This document shows, piece by piece, positions 1 to 9,473 of a stretch of DNA of 64,000 nt (position 1 is its first letter; each line of letters begins with the position of its first letter). This stretch comes from Owenweeksia sp965214115. GTDB taxonomy: Bacteria > Bacteroidota > Bacteroidia > Flavobacteriales > Schleiferiaceae. The notes under the pieces were generated by a model. That model was not told the DNA's origin and did not search any database. It saw only the letters and a program-made list of their open reading frames with translations. Location: assembly GCA_965214115.1 (NCBI GenBank), contig CBDCAU010000006.1, positions 62,001 to 126,000 of the forward strand. The letters run 5' to 3'. A program made the position numbers and the translations under genes.

Positions 1-1
1 T

Positions 2-2983
2 GATTTTACCGACAATATGACGGGTGCAACCCCTGGTAACGGCGGCGCGCTGCACATAACTAAAGGAACGGTCAATGCCAATGGCGGAGTAGTTTCCGGA
101 AATACAGCGGCCAGCGAAGGCGGCGGTTTTTGGAACAACGCCGGCTGGACGATGACTGTCGATAGCGTTACTTTTATGAACAATACCGCTTCAGGAAATG
201 CAGCCGACAATGGCGGTGGTGGCCTGTTCAATAACGGCGGTACTTTGATTGTAAACAACAGCGAAATCCGTGGCAATATGGCCGACGGTACTTCCGGTTC
301 CGGTGGCGGTATCTTGAATGATACGGCTGGTACTTTGACCGTTACGAACACCACCATCGCCGAAAACAGTGCGGTGCGCGCTGGCGGCGGTATCGAAGAT
401 GCTTCTTTTGGCTCTACGGTTACGAATCTTACCAACGTTTTCTTGGACACCAACAGCGTGGCCAGCAACCCTGGCAACGGTGGCGGAATGCACGTGACTG
501 GCGCTGGCGATGTGAACATCACCGGCGGACGGGTGAAAGGCAACACGGCTTCTTCGGAAGGCGGCGGCCTTTGGAATCACAAGGGTACGATGACCGTGGA
601 CAGTGTGATGATCGCTTTCAACACGGCCAGCGGCAACACTGGCAGCGAAGGCGGCGGCGGTATCTACAATCTTACCGGCGGCACTTTGATGGTAATGAAA
701 TCCGTGATTCACGACAACGATGCCGACGGTACTTCCGGTTCCGGCGGTGGTATTTTGAATGATAGCGGCGCCACCTTGGACGTTGCGCATTCCAATATTT
801 TCGGCAACACGGCCAACCGCGCAGGCGGTGGTATTGAAGACGCTGGCGGTACGGTAACGGTTACGATGACCACGCTGGACGACAACGATGCGGGCAGCAA
901 CCCTGGCAACGGCGGCGGCTTGCACACCGGCGGCGGCGATGTAACTTTTGAGCGTTCCACGGCCAGCAACAACAATGCGATGGAAGGCGGCGGACTTTGG
1001 TCTTCCGGTACGATGGACGTGAAAGTTTCCACCGTTTCCAACAACACCAGTGTGAACGATGGCGGTGGTATTTATAATAAAGCCAATACCACTACCGTGA
1101 CTTCCTCCACCGTGAGCGACAACAACGCGGGCGGTACTGGCGGCGGCATCGATATTACGTCTGTGCCCAGCATCACGGTAGTATTGAACAACACCATCGT
1201 GGCCAACAACAGCGCGAGCGGCGGCGGCAACGATTTGAATACTTCTGGCGGCGTTTATGTTTCCAACGGATTCAACTTGATTGAAGATGATGATGCAAAT
1301 GTCTTTACTCCAATGTCATCTGATATCGAAGGGCAAGATCCCAACCTCGGCGCATTGGCCGACAATGGCGGAAAAACCGAGACCCACGCTTTGATGTGCC
1401 CCAGCCCAGCGGTGAATGCTGGCGACCCCAGTATTACGATGGACGATCAACGCGGCCTGCCCGTGTTCGGCGGCCAGCGCGACATCGGCTCGTTTGAATT
1501 GCAGAGTGTTTGCCCCGGCGATACCAACAACAACCAAGGCGCTTGTGGCGCGGTTGTGGTTTCCGATAGCAATTTCCGCAAGAGCACGTTTGTGCGGATG
1601 AGCAACAATCAAGGAGCTTGGAACGGTGTAAACGGGATGCTCCCAGACAGTAGCACTTTCACCCTTCCCGCAATGGAAGGACAGCCCTTCAGCTTCCCCA
1701 CCATTGACGCGGTGGACTCGGCCAAGGTGATCAAAACGGAGAACAACATCACCTTCTTCCGCCAAACGTTCACCCTGAACAATCCCAGCAACAGCAGCGC
1801 CCGTGTTCGCCTGAACGTGGACGACCAAGCGGAGATTTATGTGAATGGAAAATTGCTGGCCGCCGATTACACCTTCGGCCAAACCAGCCGTCGGAATCCC
1901 GCTACGGATGCAATGATCAATGACGACAACACCGTGGACAATCCGAACGGTGGTGGTGATGCTTTTGATTCCGTAACCACGATGGATTTGGACAACATCT
2001 TCGTGGACGGACAAAACGAGGTGATACTGGCGGTTCGCAATTTTGCCCGCGCCAACGATCGTGGCGGTTTTAGCTTCCGCTTGGATGTGGACTGCGAGGC
2101 CGACACGGTAATCAACCAGCTCACGAAAGACAGTTGCGTGAGCGATACTTCTTGGAGAAGGAGCACCGTGGTTACTCAATCCAGCCTGAGCGGCCAGTGG
2201 ATGGGTACCAACGGCTTGCCAGCCGACAGCACCTTTACGTTGCCCGTGGATACCGGCCAGCCCTACGGCTTTAGGAGCATCGTGCGGGTACCCGGTTCGC
2301 ACGTCATCAAAAGTGAGAACAACATCCGCTACTTCCGCAAGACGTTTGATCTGACCGAAAGCGATGATTTGGATGCACGCTTCCGCGCCACCTTTGATGA
2401 CCAAGTGGAGATTTATGTAAACGGCATCAAGCTGCTGCGCGAGAATACCGTGGGCGCGAACAACGACCAGTTGCCCCCGCACGACATCGCGTTCGACGGT
2501 ACGTCCAAGACGTTCGTCAACGGCAACGCTGGCGGCAATATGTACGATTTCGTGGGCACCAATGATTTGGACAGCGTGTTCCAAACAGGTACAAATACCT
2601 TGACGGTTGCCTTGCGCAACTTCAGCAAGGCCAGCGACCGTGGCGGCTTTAGCTTCCGCTTAGATGTTTCCAAAGGTGGACAAAGCGTGCTGGTGCGGAA
2701 AGAAGCCGTGTATGCTTCGGTTCAAGTGGAAGAGGCGTTGGTGGAAGCATTCCCCAACCCCACCAATGGCAAGCTGACTTTGCTGCTGCCCGTTTTGACG
2801 GATGCGCAAACGGCCGAAGTGGCCATCTACAACCTAAGCGGCGCGCAAGTGCACCAGTTCGAGCGCACGGCGGGCGACCGTCCAGTGGTAGAGCTTGACT
2901 TGACTACGCAGCCTGATGGTGTGTACATCCTCCGCTACATTTCTGGCGGTGAAGTAATCACCCAAAAGATTGTGAAGCGGTGA
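2..2983 (+). CDS. Gly-rich beta-helix surface protein with T9SS sorting tail (5' partial)
   Basis: The reading frame is open to the left window edge, so the true start lies outside. About 440 residues of Gly/Asn-rich repeats (GGGLWN, GNTAS, DGTSGSGGGILND) resemble polymorphic-outer-membrane/right-handed beta-helix repeats. They are followed by a choice-of-anchor-like block (LGALADNGGKTETHAL ... RDIGSFEL, about residues 445-500). Two tandem copies of a roughly 190-residue domain follow (about 510-695 and 705-895; shared VIK-ENNI, F-DQ-EIYVNG, NFA/SKA-DRGGFSFRLDV). The last 75 residues (AFPNPTNGKL ... GVYILRY ... QKIVKR) are a type A T9SS sorting domain, so the protein is inferred to be exported and surface-anchored. 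The function is unknown; adhesin or matrix protein is a guess. Confidence 0.85.
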   Translation, partial: DFTDNMTGATPGNGGALHITKGTVNANGGVVSGNTAASEGGGFWNNAGWTMTVDSVTFMNNTASGNAADNGGGGLFNNGGTLIVNNSEIRGNMADGTSGSGGGILNDTAGTLTVTNTTIAENSAVRAGGGIEDASFGSTVTNLTNVFLDTNSVASNPGNGGGMHVTGAGDVNITGGRVKGNTASSEGGGLWNHKGTMTVDSVMIAFNTASGNTGSEGGGGIYNLTGGTLMVMKSVIHDNDADGTSGSGGGILNDSGATLDVAHSNIFGNTANRAGGGIEDAGGTVTVTMTTLDDNDAGSNPGNGGGLHTGGGDVTFERSTASNNNAMEGGGLWSSGTMDVKVSTVSNNTSVNDGGGIYNKANTTTVTSSTVSDNNAGGTGGGIDITSVPSITVVLNNTIVANNSASGGGNDLNTSGGVYVSNGFNLIEDDDANVFTPMSSDIEGQDPNLGALADNGGKTETHALMCPSPAVNAGDPSITMDDQRGLPVFGGQRDIGSFELQSVCPGDTNNNQGACGAVVVSDSNFRKSTFVRMSNNQGAWNGVNGMLPDSSTFTLPAMEGQPFSFPTIDAVDSAKVIKTENNITFFRQTFTLNNPSNSSARVRLNVDDQAEIYVNGKLLAADYTFGQTSRRNPATDAMINDDNTVDNPNGGGDAFDSVTTMDLDNIFVDGQNEVILAVRNFARANDRGGFSFRLDVDCEADTVINQLTKDSCVSDTSWRRSTVVTQSSLSGQWMGTNGLPADSTFTLPVDTGQPYGFRSIVRVPGSHVIKSENNIRYFRKTFDLTESDDLDARFRATFDDQVEIYVNGIKLLRENTVGANNDQLPPHDIAFDGTSKTFVNGNAGGNMYDFVGTNDLDSVFQTGTNTLTVALRNFSKASDRGGFSFRLDVSKGGQSVLVRKEAVYASVQVEEALVEAFPNPTNGKLTLLLPVLTDAQTAEVAIYNLSGAQVHQFERTAGDRPVVELDLTTQPDGVYILRYISGGEVITQKIVKR

Positions 2984-3008
2984 TTTAGGATTTAGGTAAA
3001 ATAAAAAT

Positions 3009-3044
3009 AAACCCCTTTGAGCTTCGGCTTGGAGGGGTTTTTTT
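3009..3044 (+). terminator. Rho-independent terminator after the beta-helix gene
   Basis: AAACCCCT and AGGGGTTT form the stem with a GC-rich loop, followed by a T run, 25 bases after the stop. The remaining bases up to gap (3045-3263) hold A/T-rich sequence with no recognisable element. Confidence 0.8.
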
Positions 3045-3263
3045 ATGGATAAAACTTAAAAAACAAGAGGTATTAAAATAGTATGGAAATGGCGCTCAGT
3101 TTTTTTTTACCCCATTCGATTTCAATTTTACAGCCCAAAAACTATTTCACCAAACATTGAATTCTCCCAAAACTATTTATAAAATGATGCGCTGGAAAAG
3201 CTCGCACTTCACCTTTTGTGAGGCGTTGGCTAAACATTTTGCCCCACGGATTTTTCTATAATT

Positions 3264-4280
3264 ATGACAAAAATCAACATCGGCATCAACGGCTTTGGCC
3301 GCATTGGCCGCTCCCTCACCCGCGCCCTTCAAAATTATCCGGATATTAATTTGATTGCCATCAATGATTTGGCTTCCGCCGATAATTTGGCGCACCTCTT
3401 AAAATACGATTCCATCCACGGGCGCTTTCCCAAAGAAGTTGAATTTTCGGAAAAGGACGATCCGGACGTAATCAAAATCGATGGGAGGGAAGTGGCCGTT
3501 TTTCACGAGGAAGAACCGTGCAACATCCCGTGGGGAAAATTGGATGTGCAGATCGTCGTGGAATGCACGGGCATTTTTCGCACCCGCGAAAAGGCGTTGC
3601 CGCACATCGAAAAAGGCGGGGCGAAAAAAGTAATCCTCTCCGCGCCCGCCAAAGACGACACCAAAACCATCGTGCTGGGCGTGAACGAAAACCTTTTGGA
3701 AAAGGACGATTTGATCGTGTCCAACGCCAGTTGCACCACCAATTCCGCCGCGCCGCTCTTCAAGGTTGTGGATGATTTGTGCCAAGTGGAACACGCTTAT
3801 ATCACCACCATCCACAGCTACACCGCCGACCAAAAATTGCAGGACGGCCCGCACTCGGATTTCCGCCGGGGCCGCGCCGCCGCTGAAAGTATCGTGCCTA
3901 CCACCACGGGCGCGGCCAAAGCCATCACCAAAATTTTCCCCAAAATGGACGGCCGCATCGGCGGCGCCGGCATCCGTGTGCCAGTGCCTGACGGCAGTTT
4001 GACGGACTTCACTTTTACCGTGAAAAAGGAAGTTACCGTGGAAGAAATCAACGCCGCTTTTAAGAAGGCTTCCCAAGCCGGCCCGTTTAAAGATTACCTC
4101 GACTACACAGGCGACCCCATCGTGTCGCGCGACATCATCGGCAACCCGTTTTCCGTGGTGTTTGATGAACAGCTTACTTCGGTCTTGGGAAAACTGGTGA
4201 AAGTGGTAGGCTGGTACGACAATGAAATGGGGTATTCGTATCGGTTGGCGGATTTGGTTTTGAAGTTGGGTTCAAAATAA
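3264..4280 (+). CDS. gap: Glyceraldehyde-3-phosphate dehydrogenase, type I
   Basis: This is a cytoplasmic glycolytic enzyme that oxidises glyceraldehyde-3-phosphate to 1,3-bisphosphoglycerate with NAD. The N-terminal Rossmann motif NGFGRIGR is at residues 9-16. The catalytic cysteine lies in SNASCTTNS (Cys near residue 157). The C-terminal WYDNEMGYSYR motif is present. At 338 residues it is the usual length. It stands alone, flanked by an upstream terminator and a downstream toxin-antitoxin module with its own -7 box. No abnormality was seen. Confidence 0.97.
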   Translation: MTKINIGINGFGRIGRSLTRALQNYPDINLIAINDLASADNLAHLLKYDSIHGRFPKEVEFSEKDDPDVIKIDGREVAVFHEEEPCNIPWGKLDVQIVVECTGIFRTREKALPHIEKGGAKKVILSAPAKDDTKTIVLGVNENLLEKDDLIVSNASCTTNSAAPLFKVVDDLCQVEHAYITTIHSYTADQKLQDGPHSDFRRGRAAAESIVPTTTGAAKAITKIFPKMDGRIGGAGIRVPVPDGSLTDFTFTVKKEVTVEEINAAFKKASQAGPFKDYLDYTGDPIVSRDIIGNPFSVVFDEQLTSVLGKLVKVVGWYDNEMGYSYRLADLVLKLGSK

Positions 4281-4306
4281 AAAAGTGTTTCCGGCAAAAT
4301 GCCGTA

Positions 4307-4314
4307 CATTTGCC
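4307..4314 (+). promoter_or_regulatory. Bacteroidota -7 promoter box for the DUF1778/GNAT module
   Basis: TACATTTG is an exact match to the Bacteroidota -7 consensus TAnnTTTG, 65 bases before the antitoxin start. A small hairpin CGGCA-AAA-TGCCG lies just upstream and overlaps the spacer. No convincing -33 TTG was found at standard spacing. Confidence 0.5.
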
Positions 4315-4379
4315 GAGAATGAAGTTTTTAGCGAATAGAATTTTATTCGCGCGATTATTACAGATATATTATATCAAAG

Positions 4380-4691
4380 ATGGAAAGTGTAAAGCAAACA
4401 CGTCTCGAATTAAGATTGACGGATGCCGATAAGAGGTTTTTTGAACGGGCTTCCAGAATTAGTGGGCATAAATCTTTGACAAGTTTTGTCACTTCTTTGC
4501 TAAAGAGAGAAGCGAAAGAAATCATTAGTGAGCACGAAAGAATTTTAACTACTGAACGAGATAAAGAGATTTTTTTCGATGCTGTTTTATTTAGCGATAA
4601 GCCCAATAAAAAATTAAAAAGGGCGGCGAAAGAATATTTAAATAATGAATTAAATGAAATTACATATAGAGATACTTCAAAAAAATCATAA
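4380..4691 (+). CDS. DUF1778-type ribbon-helix-helix antitoxin
   Basis: A 103-residue protein begins with the RHH-like pattern R-E-L-R-L-T-D-A-D-K-R-F-F-E-R-A typical of DUF1778/TacA antitoxins. Its charged C-terminal half would wrap the partner toxin. It overlaps the downstream GNAT gene by 38 bases, the usual order in TacAT-type type II modules where a GNAT toxin acetylates aminoacyl-tRNA. Such antitoxins bind and repress their own promoter; the -7 box at 4307 is the likely target (inference). Local base composition is more A/T-rich than the flanking housekeeping genes, which fits horizontal acquisition. Confidence 0.85.
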   Translation: MESVKQTRLELRLTDADKRFFERASRISGHKSLTSFVTSLLKREAKEIISEHERILTTERDKEIFFDAVLFSDKPNKKLKRAAKEYLNNELNEITYRDTSKKS

Positions 4692-5160
4692 TAGAAAGAA
4701 CTTTAGTTGCGGAGAGGAGATTTTAAATAATTATATCAAGCATCAAGTTAGTCAGGATATTAAAAAAAAACTTACTGTTTGTTTTGTGCTTGTTGATGAA
4801 AACGAGGAGGTAAAAGGTTTTTATACCTTATCAAATAGCAGTATTCCCAAGGTTTTTGTTCCAGAAAAATTCCAAAAAAGTCTGCCAAGAGCGTACTCTG
4901 ATATTCCCGTCACGCTTTTAGGAAGACTGGCCATTGATGAAACAATTGCAAAGCAAGGCCAAGCCAAAAGATTGCTGATGGATGCCTTTAAGGAAAGCTA
5001 CCTGATTTCTGAGACTAAGCTGGGTTCTATGGCAGTTGTTGTTGACCCAATAAATAATCAAGTGGAATCTTTTTATGAAACGTTTGGTTTTTTGAAATTG
5101 GATAATGGAAAAATGTTCAAGGCAATGCGCGCTATTGCAGAACTTTTTCCAAATGTTTAA
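4654..5160 (+). CDS. GNAT-family toxin (TacT-like)
   Basis: A 168-residue GNAT acetyltransferase. The acetyl-CoA loop is visible as LGRLAIDETIAKQGQAKRLL (about residues 89-108), followed by the characteristic AVVVDPINNQVESFYETFGF strand-helix. Known relatives paired with DUF1778 antitoxins acetylate the amino group of charged tRNAs and stop translation. The start inside the antitoxin gene is supported by the 38-base overlap and by alignment of the N-terminus with the family (short strand, then CGEEILNNYIKHQ). It appears intact, so the module is probably active. Confidence 0.87.
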   Translation: MKLHIEILQKNHNRKNFSCGEEILNNYIKHQVSQDIKKKLTVCFVLVDENEEVKGFYTLSNSSIPKVFVPEKFQKSLPRAYSDIPVTLLGRLAIDETIAKQGQAKRLLMDAFKESYLISETKLGSMAVVVDPINNQVESFYETFGFLKLDNGKMFKAMRAIAELFPNV

Positions 5161-5202
5161 AATATTCTACGGATTTCCATTATCAATTTTTCATCCCAGA
5201 AT

Positions 5203-6342
5203 ATGCCCGCCCAAATCCCTCTTTCCACCCTTGTCCACGAAGTTCAATCCGCTATTGATGAACGGTTTAGCGGGAAATCGTTTTGGGTGTCCGCGCAAAT
5301 CACCAACGTAAAAAAACAGGAAAATTACCGCCGCTGCTATTTGACGTTGGAGGACTATGAAAACGGTAAAAAACTGGCGCAGATCCGTGCGGTGGTTTGG
5401 TCAAATTATTACAATGAAATTGAAAGGTTTGAGAGCCAAACGGGGGAGCTTTTTCAGAGTGGAAAAGATATAGTGTGCCGCGTCAATGTTCGTTTTTATC
5501 CGGTGTATGGTTTGAATGCGGATATTGTAGAAATAGATGCGGCGCATACCTTGGGAAGTTTGGAATTGGAGCGGCGAAAAACGCTGGAACGATTGGTAAA
5601 AGAAAACCCACAAACCATCCAATTTTTTGATGGCAAATATATCACCCAAAACAATCGGATTTCCCTCCCCAGTATTATCAAAAACATCGCATTGATTACC
5701 GCGCCAAATTCGGACGGACAACGCGATTTTTTGGAAGAAATTTCTAAAAATAAACACAATTATTCATTTCACATCAATCAATTTTTGACCACCATCCAAG
5801 GCGAAAAAGCGCATTTTTCGATTTTGGAAAAATTGCGGGAAATCAAAAATTCCAGTCGAAAATTTGATGCCGTGGCCATCGTTCGCGGTGGTGGTTCGCA
5901 GTCGGATTTTAAGGTGTTTGACGAATACGATTTGGCGCGTGAAATTGCTCATTTTCCCGTTCCTGTTTTTACGGGAATCGGCCACGACCGCAATCAAAGC
6001 ATCGCCGACCAAATGGCGCGCCAACTGAAAACCCCGACCAAGGCCGCGTCTTTTTTCGTGGAGCATAATTTTGATTTTGAAGAAAGGCTGATCCGTCTTT
6101 CGCAACGGCTTTCCGAGGCGGTTGATCAACGGCTTTCCGATGCCGAAAACCGCTTGGCCAACATCCAGAGAATCCTAAAAATATCCAGCCCTGAAAGCGT
6201 TTTGGAGAAAGGTTTTGCTATCTTAAAAGTTGATGGAAAAATTGTCACCGCCGGGCATCAAATTAATGAAAATAAAAAGTTGCAATCCGTTTTGAAAGAA
6301 AGCGTCATTGAAAGTTCCGTTACTAAAATCATCCCAAAATGA
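5203..6342 (+). CDS. xseA: Exodeoxyribonuclease VII large subunit
   Basis: 379 residues. An N-terminal OB-fold/tRNA_anti-like single-strand DNA binding domain (about 1-105: FWVSAQITNVKK ... RAVVWSNYYNEIERF) is followed by the catalytic domain with VRGGGSQSDF and VFTGIGHDRNQSIADQMA. A coiled coil then leads to the short C-terminal SPESVLEKGFAILK motif. It digests single-stranded DNA from both ends together with XseB. It is shorter than the E. coli subunit (about 450 residues), mostly in the coiled-coil arm. The stop overlaps the start of xseB (ATGA), giving translational coupling. Confidence 0.95.
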   Translation: MPAQIPLSTLVHEVQSAIDERFSGKSFWVSAQITNVKKQENYRRCYLTLEDYENGKKLAQIRAVVWSNYYNEIERFESQTGELFQSGKDIVCRVNVRFYPVYGLNADIVEIDAAHTLGSLELERRKTLERLVKENPQTIQFFDGKYITQNNRISLPSIIKNIALITAPNSDGQRDFLEEISKNKHNYSFHINQFLTTIQGEKAHFSILEKLREIKNSSRKFDAVAIVRGGGSQSDFKVFDEYDLAREIAHFPVPVFTGIGHDRNQSIADQMARQLKTPTKAASFFVEHNFDFEERLIRLSQRLSEAVDQRLSDAENRLANIQRILKISSPESVLEKGFAILKVDGKIVTAGHQINENKKLQSVLKESVIESSVTKIIPK

Positions 6343-6518
6343 ACGAAGAAATAAGCTATACCGAAGCTTTTCAAAAACTGGAAAGTTTAGTGGAAAAAAT
6401 TGAAGGCGGAAACATCAAAGTGGATGAACTTACGGAGAAGGTAAAAGAGGCGCAAAAGCTAATGTCGGTTTGCGAGAAAAAACTTCGTGATGTGCACACA
6501 GAATTGAAAGATTTATAA
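6339..6518 (+). CDS. xseB: Exodeoxyribonuclease VII small subunit
   Basis: A 59-residue protein starting MNEEISYTEAFQKLESLVEKIE and running through VDELTEKVKEAQKLMSVCEKKL, the canonical helical hairpin of XseB. The ATG overlaps the xseA TGA stop by four bases. Several copies bind the XseA coiled-coil arm and are needed for stable nuclease activity. The gene is followed by a hairpin terminator shared with the convergent lipoprotein gene. Confidence 0.93.
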   Translation: MNEEISYTEAFQKLESLVEKIEGGNIKVDELTEKVKEAQKLMSVCEKKLRDVHTELKDL

Positions 6519-6534
6519 TAGTATCGGCAAAAAA

Positions 6535-6563
6535 AAAACCGCCGAAAAAATTCAGCGGTTTTT
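6535..6563. terminator. Bidirectional terminator between xseB and the TlpA-like gene
   Basis: AAAACCGC and GCGGTTTTT pair around a short loop. A runs on the left and T runs on the right allow termination from both convergent genes. Confidence 0.75.
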
Positions 6564-6584
6564 AAATGAAAATTTTTACCAGAA

Positions 6585-7778
6585 TTAGCTTTCGCCCAGT
6601 GCTTCTTTCAGCTTGATTTCCAGTGCCGGCCCACGCACTTCCGTGGCGATGATATTTCCATCGCGGCCCACCAGCAAGGTAAACGGAATACTCTGCAAGC
6701 CAAATTTTTTCGCCACCGGCGATTGCCAACCTTGCAATTGGCTCACGTGGTTTTCCCAAATCAACCCATCTTGCTCGATGGCCTGCGTCCATTGCTCTTT
6801 GGGGTTTTGCTGGCTGCCCGCCAGCCCGTCCAGCGACACGCTGAAAATATCAAAACCTTGGTCTTTATAATTATTGTACAAGCGCACCAAATTGGGATTT
6901 TCCATACGGCAGGGTTTGCACCAAGCCGCCCAAAAATCCACCAGCACCACTTTTCCGCGCAAGTCGCTCAGCTTGTGGGTTTTACCATCAGGGCCCGCCA
7001 TTTCTATTTCCGGAACGGGGTTTCCCGCCACCAAGTTTTCGCGCACCTTTTTCATCTCCTCTTGGGCGGCCAAATTGGCTTCCATTTGATCCACATTTTG
7101 TTGGAAACTTTGGGTGATTTCAAGGTCGGGGTAATTTTCTTGCAAACCTTTTGCTACTTTTTGGATATATTCAAAATCCTCTTGCGGGGATAAAATGGGT
7201 ACGTTTCCGAAGCTGCGCGAAAAGATGAAAATATTGGCCATACTGCCAGGCTTTTCGTCTATCATCGCAATGTATTTTTCCCGTGTATCTGCAATGATGG
7301 ATTGAAACACCGAATCCATCTTTGGTTTTTGACGCGCATATTGATTGGTTTCTTTGATGGATTGCGACACATTGTTGAGGCTGTCCACCCGCTCAAAGCC
7401 CGCCGCGAGCACGTTGTCAATCTCCTTGATGCGCTCCGATTCGGGGCTGCCGCTTACCTCGTAGGTGGGATCTTTTTCGCCCAAGTCGGTGGTAGTAACT
7501 TTCACCTGCTCACCAGGTTGCACAAAAAGTGGGATGGCAAAATTGTCCAGCGCGCGGAGGAAGTAGAGATTAGAAACGCTGTCTTCCAGCTCAAAAGAAA
7601 ACTCGCCATCGTCGGCCACCGTCAATTTTTGGATAGTGTCCATTTGCTGGGCGCGCGATGCCATTAATATTAATTCATTGGCCCCCATTGCGGTGCCATA
7701 AATCTTGGTTTTTCCATCATTACAGGCCGTAAAAAAAACGGCGCAGAGGGCTAAAATTATTAAATGTTTCAAGTGCAT
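6585..7778 (-). CDS. TlpA-like thioredoxin-domain lipoprotein (DUF4369 N-domain)
   Basis: About 397 residues from the MHLKHLIILALCAVFFTAC start. The signal peptide ends in a lipobox with Cys, so this is predicted to be a lipidated periplasmic or outer-membrane protein. An N-terminal beta-rich DUF4369-like region (about 20-130) and a helical linker lead to a thioredoxin fold with WAAWCKPC (CxxC near residues 286-289) and cis-Pro in SIPFTLLVG. It is a probable disulfide reductase or oxidoreductase. I chose 7778 over the upstream in-frame ATG at 7799 because the latter overlaps gatB and would bury the signal peptide. Confidence 0.9.
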   Translation of the reverse strand: MHLKHLIILALCAVFFTACNDGKTKIYGTAMGANELILMASRAQQMDTIQKLTVADDGEFSFELEDSVSNLYFLRALDNFAIPLFVQPGEQVKVTTTDLGEKDPTYEVSGSPESERIKEIDNVLAAGFERVDSLNNVSQSIKETNQYARQKPKMDSVFQSIIADTREKYIAMIDEKPGSMANIFIFSRSFGNVPILSPQEDFEYIQKVAKGLQENYPDLEITQSFQQNVDQMEANLAAQEEMKKVRENLVAGNPVPEIEMAGPDGKTHKLSDLRGKVVLVDFWAAWCKPCRMENPNLVRLYNNYKDQGFDIFSVSLDGLAGSQQNPKEQWTQAIEQDGLIWENHVSQLQGWQSPVAKKFGLQSIPFTLLVGRDGNIIATEVRGPALEIKLKEALGES

Positions 7779-7788
7779 ATTTCGGGTT

Positions 7789-9246
7789 TTAATTTTCAAG
7801 TTTATCTTTTACCATTTGGCTGGCCAATTTGGGATCCGCTTTTCCATTGGAAAGTTTCATAACCTCTCCCATAAAAAGACCTAAAATTCCTTTCTTTCCG
7901 CTGCGGTATTCCGCTACTTTTTCAGGATATTTTTGCAATGCTTTTTCCACCAAATCCTGTAAGGTGGCCGCATCGCTTTCCTGACCCAGATTCAGTGCTT
8001 TTACCAGCTCATTTGGCTCTTTTTCGGGGTTTTCCAAAAGGTTTTTAAAAAGCTCGCCCGTAGCCACCGATTGGCTCACCGTGCCTTTTTCCACCATTTT
8101 TATCAGCGTGGAAATCGTTTTTGGTTCTATCGGAAAGTCGTTGATAGTCAGCGCCTTTTCATTTAAATGAGATTGAATCGGCCCCATCATCCAATTGGCC
8201 GCGGCCTTGAGGTTGTCGGTGTTTTCGATCAGCTTTTCGAAATAAAGCGCCGTGCCTTTGTTTTCCGTCAGAAAATTCACATCGTAATCGCTAAGCCCCA
8301 GCTTTTTATATTTTGAAAAAAGTGCTTTGGGCAGCGGTGGCAGCGCGTTTTGCACGTCCTTGATGTATTTTTTCTTTATAAAAACCGGCGGCAAATCAGG
8401 CTCCGGAAAATAGCGGTAATCGTGCGCGTCCTCTTTGGCGCGCAGCAAAATGGTCTTGTTTTTAGCGGCATCAAACGTCATCGTGTTTTGGGTCACTTTT
8501 TTGCCGCTTTCCAAGATTTCGTACTGCCGTTTGATTTCAAAATCAATGGCGCGCTGCACGTTGCGGAAGCTATTTAAGTTCTTGACTTCCACCTTGGTAC
8601 CAAATTTTTTCCGCCCTTTCGGTTTAATGGAAATGTTCACGTCGCAGCGCAAACTGCCTTCCTCCATATTGCCATCGGAAATGTCTAAATAGCGCACCAG
8701 TTTCCGCACTTGCGCCAAGTAGTTATACGCTTCCTGCCCATTTTTGAATTCCGGCTCGCTGACGATTTCCAGCAGGGGAGTGCCCGCCCGGTTCAGGTCG
8801 ATCAGCGTATGAAAAGGGTCGATATCGTGGGTGCTTTTCCCGCTGTCCTCCTCCATATGGATGCGGGTCAGGCCGATTTTTTTCGGCTTCCCGTCGGCAT
8901 CCTCGATTTCCACAAAACCGCCGTTGCAAATCGGCGTGGTGTCCTGCGTGATTTGGTAGCCTTTCGGCAAATCGGCATAGAAATAATTTTTGCGCGCATA
9001 TTCGTTGCGCTCGCGGATAGTGCACTGGCAGGCGATTCCCAGCCGGATGGCGTATTCGATTACCTTCTCGTTCACCCTCGGCAACGTGCCGGGATGGCCC
9101 AGCGAAATGGCGTTGGTCTGCGTGTTTGGCGAAGCCCCGTAGGCCGTGGCATCCGCGCTGTACGCCTTGCTTTCCGTGGCCAACTGCACGTGGATTTCGA
9201 GGCCGATCACGGGCTCGTATTTCTTGAGGATTTTCTCCAATTCCAT
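7789..9246 (-). CDS. gatB: Asp-tRNA(Asn)/Glu-tRNA(Gln) amidotransferase subunit B
   Basis: GatB kinase/tRNA-binding subunit of the GatCAB complex, which converts misacylated Glu-tRNA(Gln) or Asp-tRNA(Asn) to the correct amide. Family motifs in order are VIGLEIHVQL near the N-terminus, GHPGTLPRVN, KGYQITQ, GLTRIHMEEDSGKS, DLNRAGTPLLEIVSEPE, and the YqeY-like tail (SNGKADPKLASQMVKDKL). The start MELEKILKKYEP is preferred; an in-frame ATG four codons upstream (9258) is also possible. The TlpA-like gene starts about ten bases downstream on the same strand, so co-transcription is likely. Confidence 0.96.
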   Translation of the reverse strand: MELEKILKKYEPVIGLEIHVQLATESKAYSADATAYGASPNTQTNAISLGHPGTLPRVNEKVIEYAIRLGIACQCTIRERNEYARKNYFYADLPKGYQITQDTTPICNGGFVEIEDADGKPKKIGLTRIHMEEDSGKSTHDIDPFHTLIDLNRAGTPLLEIVSEPEFKNGQEAYNYLAQVRKLVRYLDISDGNMEEGSLRCDVNISIKPKGRKKFGTKVEVKNLNSFRNVQRAIDFEIKRQYEILESGKKVTQNTMTFDAAKNKTILLRAKEDAHDYRYFPEPDLPPVFIKKKYIKDVQNALPPLPKALFSKYKKLGLSDYDVNFLTENKGTALYFEKLIENTDNLKAAANWMMGPIQSHLNEKALTINDFPIEPKTISTLIKMVEKGTVSQSVATGELFKNLLENPEKEPNELVKALNLGQESDAATLQDLVEKALQKYPEKVAEYRSGKKGILGLFMGEVMKLSNGKADPKLASQMVKDKLEN

Positions 9247-9473
9247 AAGCGGCGGCAAAGAAACAAAATAACCCCAAGGCGCGGGAATTTGGCGCTTTAC
9301 ATTTTTAATATTAAAATGGGGAATGGACGAGATATCGAAACGGTTGAACCTCAGATTATTATAGAGATAAACAACGCTTGGATGCTTAAGGATTTAAGTG
9401 GGTTTAAAAGGTTGAATTTCAAAAACTTGGTTTAAAAAATCCACAATTATATTTGAACCTTTAAAACTTAGGA